A stretch of 64,000 nucleotides of DNA. It comes from Sisyra terminalis (Eukaryota > Arthropoda > Insecta > Neuroptera > Sisyridae). Position 1 is the stretch's first letter. Each line of letters starts with the position of its first letter. The DNA lies in assembly GCA_958496175.1 (NCBI GenBank), contig OY292277.1, positions 41,489,050 through 41,553,049 on the forward strand. The letters are read 5' to 3'. The translations under genes and the position numbers were made by a program. Positions 60,046-64,000 of the stretch are shown piece after piece. The notes below the pieces were generated by a model that searched no databases, was not told the origin of the DNA, and saw nothing but the letters and a program-made list of their open reading frames with translations.

Positions 60046-61194
60046 GTGTAAAACTATAGCAATAAAATTTTCGTTTGAAATCCAAACTATTAAGCCATAG
60101 TATTTATGAAATCATCCTACGTAAAATTTTACGTAAATCATCAAAACCGTAACTAAAAATTTACAAATCCAATGATTTCGAAGTTAACGTAGTTTAAATA
60201 GTGTTAAGTAGACAGAATTCTTTGGGGAGAATTGACGTGCTTTATGATATAATAAAAAAAATGGTATGGAATAGTGGATGACAAATTTTTTGATTATATG
60301 TTGATTATATGAGATCAAAAAGAATCAAAGTTTAAATGAAAATTAAGAAAGTATAAGAAAATTAAAGTATATCAAACATAATATATTAACATAGTAAATG
60401 AATATTTTCACTTTATTTTAAAAGCATAACAACTATGTACGTAACTTGTAGAAAATTAAATTTCCAACCCTTCCTATCTATCCTTTAATTAAAAATATTT
60501 GGCTATAAAAGAATTGGTAATGTTCTAAATAAATTACATTTCATTTAAAGAGATGAAGGATTGTCATAGATGGACGATCTTTATGCTTACGATATCTTTA
60601 TGCTTTCGATAAATTATGTTTATTTAATCGGTTGAGGAAATTTTCTAGTTGTACCAATGTTATTTTATCAAATCTTACACCTAAAGTTTTTCATGCATTG
60701 TTAATTAAAGCATTGAAGGATCATAATGTGATATAGATATCTTAGTTAATGAACTTATAATTAAATTAATTATAGAAAGAGGTCTAAAACTTTTAAAATT
60801 TGTGAGGTGCAATTTAATGCATTGTCAAACATTTCTTGCATGATTTTCAAATCCAAAATTTCATGACAAATATTTTTTAGGAATGAATAATTATTTGAAA
60901 TATTTTTTTTCCGAGAAATATAACAATAACACCATTTATTTGAATATACACATATACACACGTTTTGTATGACACACTTGTTTATATTTGTTTGAATAAT
61001 TATTTTAATGGTTGTCGCGATTTATTTTGGACTTAGTTACTTGTCCTGGTCAAAACTGATAACTTATTCGTAACTATTCTGGCAACGGTTGATCGTCTTC
61101 CAGGATATTCGATACTATCCGATATCCGGTAATACTTTCCACTATATTCGATTTTTTTTATCTCTTTTTACCGCGTATTAAAACCTCACGGAGA

Positions 61195-61320
61195 ATTTAC
61201 TGGAATGTCTACCGATCTCATTTCAACCTCATTGTTAGAACCTTCGAATGTTCTAAGTCCGCAACAATACCTATAAATAGATGTACTATAGAACTTGTGA
61301 GAATATTTTAGTGTTCATTA
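61195..61320 (+). promoter_or_regulatory. Promoter-like cluster (TATA and imperfect heat-shock motifs)
   Basis: CTATAAATAG at about 61271-61280 is a good TATA box. Upstream lie AGAACCTTCGAATGTTCT (about 61240) and GGAATGTCT (about 61202), which contain GAA/TTC pentamers with imperfect phasing. No reading frame follows within view. Possibly a decayed LTR or a stray promoter. Confidence 0.25.
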
Positions 61321-64000
61321 TCGAGCAATCATTTTTATGATTTATAACTTGGGAATGTTTCTTTAACTCATTTTGTTATAAAAATGGAATTCATTTCAAT
61401 TTTTGAACCCTCAAAAAGTATGTTAACATTAAAATTGTTGGTATAGGCATAGTTTATAAGATTTTTCCTGTACATAAAATTTAACACAAAACCAGACCGT
61501 AATTAAATTGTGGTGAGGATTGTAAACATTTGGCTATAAGATTTATTTCATTAGTTATAAGAAAGGAACACATTTCATAAAGTTAAAGAAAACCAAAAAT
61601 GGATGTTACAAAAGTAATGGTTAAGTACTACGACTATAAATTGTCTTAATGTTTAAATGAAAAATAATAATAATTCTTAAACTAACTTAATAAACAGATG
61701 CAATTTCCAAGATAACTAGAAAACTGAAATGTTTTTACGAAACTAGGTGAAAAGTGAAGAAAATTTAATTTCTAAATTTAAAAACGACTTTTTTTGTTAG
61801 AAACGTTAGTTGAATCCATTTTCCCTTGGATCGTTATGAACATTCAATTCAATTAGAAGAGAACCGAAGTCAGAGTTTAAGATAGTGAAGAAATGGAATA
61901 AGTTTTGAGGAGTCGATGCATAAACTCTCCATTCCCATTTGTTCTTAATAAGATGATGCGATTCTATGTAATACAAGTTAAACTTGCATTCTCTCTTTTG
62001 ACTTCGCCGTACATTGGTACCTGTAATGCTGAATTCAGTTATCTTAAGTAATGTAACGAAAATTTTGTCTATGAAACAAAGTTTTTGACGACACAATGAA
62101 TGTGTCTAAACAGGATGGCGGTTAGTTCTATTAGTCGGCAAAGTTGCATCTACGAACCGAAAGCTTGGAGCGGGAAGCTTTTGTGTGAAATTTTCACGTT
62201 ATTTTTGTTAAACACTTATTGAATTTCATTTGTAATTTTCAAAACGAAAATCGTCTTAATAAAACTGTAATTAATTACATGCATGCCTTTGTAGTTTTAA
62301 TTTAATTAAAACAATTAAATGTCAAAATATTTTGTTTGGTACAACAGTAAATGGCAACATTTGTACTAAATGAAAACGGAAAGACGTAACTAATAGTGCG
62401 TTTATCGTCACAAACTTTACAATTAGAAGTTACAATAGTTTATTTGAGAACAGCAATATATCATTTGTGGTTTATATTCGAACGATGAAAATATGTTTTC
62501 AGGTCGGTTCTAAACTACAATCTCACAATGGATGGGAATGGGAAGACGAACGATGATATAATTTATTAATATTAATATCAGGAAGTTTGTACGATTTCAA
62601 ATTAAATTACAATTAAGCGAGTTCGATTTTAAACCCATCCAGTCTCACGGAACATTTGATTTATGCATCGTAAACTTTTAAACGTGTGCCGTAGAGATTC
62701 GAACTAAGAAAAACTCAATTAATTTGATTAATTAAAGAGATTAAAATTTAAGTTAATGTTGAAAGTAATCACAGCTTATATGACTCCAAAAAAAAAAAAT
62801 CAATAAATATCAAAGCAAAGCGAAGCAAACTAAAGTAATTGAAATGTCATATCTCCGAGATCTTCCCAGTCTTTGCAGCAAGAAATAAACTTTTTCACTT
62901 TACTTGCCATGATTGGCTATCGACCATTCTTTCAAGAAAGCTCTTTTGTGTTTATTTAATTTTTTTGTGATTGTCTATTATATTAAACAGAAATAAATGG
63001 ATTTGTTTGAAGTTCATGAATAATGCATGAATTGGGGTAAATTACTTTCTTGATAGAAGGGTTAATGAATAAATGTTTACTTATGGGGTGGGTTCATTTT
63101 GTAATGTGAATACCGGAAAATGTTTTAAAACAATGTTTAAAGGGCTTTGAATGGCTTAACTCTTTAATTTTTAAGTGGAAACTTTAATTTGTTTAAAGAT
63201 TAAACTGTTTATGGAACGTAAGTATTTGTTTTAAGAAGATTGAAAATCAATCAATGTCGTATTGTCGTAAATCAATTAAAATTTATAAGTTGCAAGAAAT
63301 TAGCTCGGTTTGAAGAGGATAAAATGGATGAAGAATATTAACTTTTGTAAGTAAGACAGTTATTGACGGCTTTAGGTAATTGATTTAATTAAAAAAAAAC
63401 ATTTGTTTTAAAGCAATCAAACTTTAAGAGTTGAAGTCTTTACGAATAAAGATGTTAATTTAATTTAAATACAAATAGAATTCTTAAATAATCTTTCCAA
63501 TTTTTAATAACATCAACTTCTGGTTCAAATAATTACCCTCTAAATGGATAATTTTTTGGAACCTAATGAAAATTTTTATCTTTACTCGAATGGATGAAAA
63601 ATAAAATTCAAAAATTTAGGTTAATCCTTTGTTTTATGAAGGCATCTATCTATATACGTTGTCTCATAAGTAATTTTGTTATATAAGAACTTTATTGCTT
63701 CATTAACTTCTTTTATCTCTCAAAGAGCCTCATTATTCCTTCTTTCCAGAAAATTTTTGTGTTTTCGACAACAAATTTTGGATTAATTTGGATTAATTTT
63801 GGAGGTTCGATTTTATTTAACTAATAGATTAAAGGGACTTATAGAGATAAGAATTTTTATAAAGATAAAATGAAGTAATAATTAAATGAAACAACATTTG
63901 GACAGTATACAGAATGCGGAAAAACATCCCAATTAAACTGTGTGAGCTTTTTTCTGGCCGTTATTGCCTTATGTAGTCACGTGTTATCATAAAGAAAATC

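Larger units (their letters stand above)
58571..64000. other. Gene-free stretch to the window end
   Basis: No supported gene. Contains two copies of dispersed repeat D, a promoter-like cluster at about 61195-61320 and AT-rich DNA; 62380-62720 and 62850-62950 are of more even composition. Confidence 0.4.

Noticed and set aside
1..64000. CRISPR arrays, operons, ribosome binding sites, prophage
   Set aside because: Spliced genes, a tRNA intron and Pol III/Pol II signals show a eukaryotic nuclear genome; no regularly spaced short repeats seen.

Overview
This is a gene-sparse, very AT-rich stretch of an animal nuclear genome, almost certainly an insect. Protein genes are split by GT-AG introns of mostly 52-79 bp, the tRNA-Tyr gene carries a short intron, and the spaces between genes are filled with decayed transposons of insect type (mariner, hAT-like elements, foldback MITEs, tRNA-derived SINEs, LINE scraps, LTR pieces). 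The order cannot be fixed from the sequence alone.

Four genes can be supported, all within 8.8-28.4 kb. (1) A complete 22-exon ABC transporter of the ABCA5 type on the + strand (coding 8838-21993; 1744 residues after splicing; every junction is in phase). (2) A tRNA-Tyr(GUA) gene on the - strand (24839-24926) with a 15-nt intron. (3) An intronless ARPC4 gene (25314-25820, 168 aa), a subunit of the Arp2/3 actin-nucleating complex. (4) UFD1 (26854-28396, five coding exons, 298 aa), the ubiquitin-binding adaptor of the p97/VCP-NPL4 segregase, whose start codon sits alone on the first coding exon. These are unrelated housekeeping genes that happen to be neighbours; nothing suggests an operon or shared pathway.

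1-8.8 kb is the upstream flank or 5' intron of the ABCA5 gene, with a possible 5' UTR exon near 415, a foldback element (5859-6291) and an hAT-type MITE (7023-7274). The 3.46-kb first intron of ABCA5 is a transposon graveyard: a foldback, a mariner relic, two SINE copies, and a second copy of the foldback family seen at 5.9 kb.

28.4-64 kb holds no recognisable protein gene. It contains a primer-binding-site-like sequence next to a possible LTR end (32.3-32.8 kb), an hAT MITE (32845-33053), a solo LTR carrying a complete heat-shock-type promoter (38472-38874), a full-length insect retroposon (40873-41848), a 0.7-kb terminal-inverted-repeat element (41861-42569), a G-rich-ended hAT-like MITE (42871-43137), an RTE-type LINE scrap (43383-43520), a palindromic element interrupted by a TTAA-flanked insertion (45376-45767), a second copy of the foldback family of intron 1 (46677-46910), a 540-bp tandem duplication of the end of a LINE RNase H region (about 48.1-49.2 kb), a long-TIR MITE (52672-52890), a roughly 200-bp tandem duplication (57.7 kb) and an unexplained GC-richer island (58.14-58.57 kb).

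The most striking observations are the heat-shock promoter inside an LTR, and the nested insertion whose empty site can be read from the other arm of the palindrome it hit.
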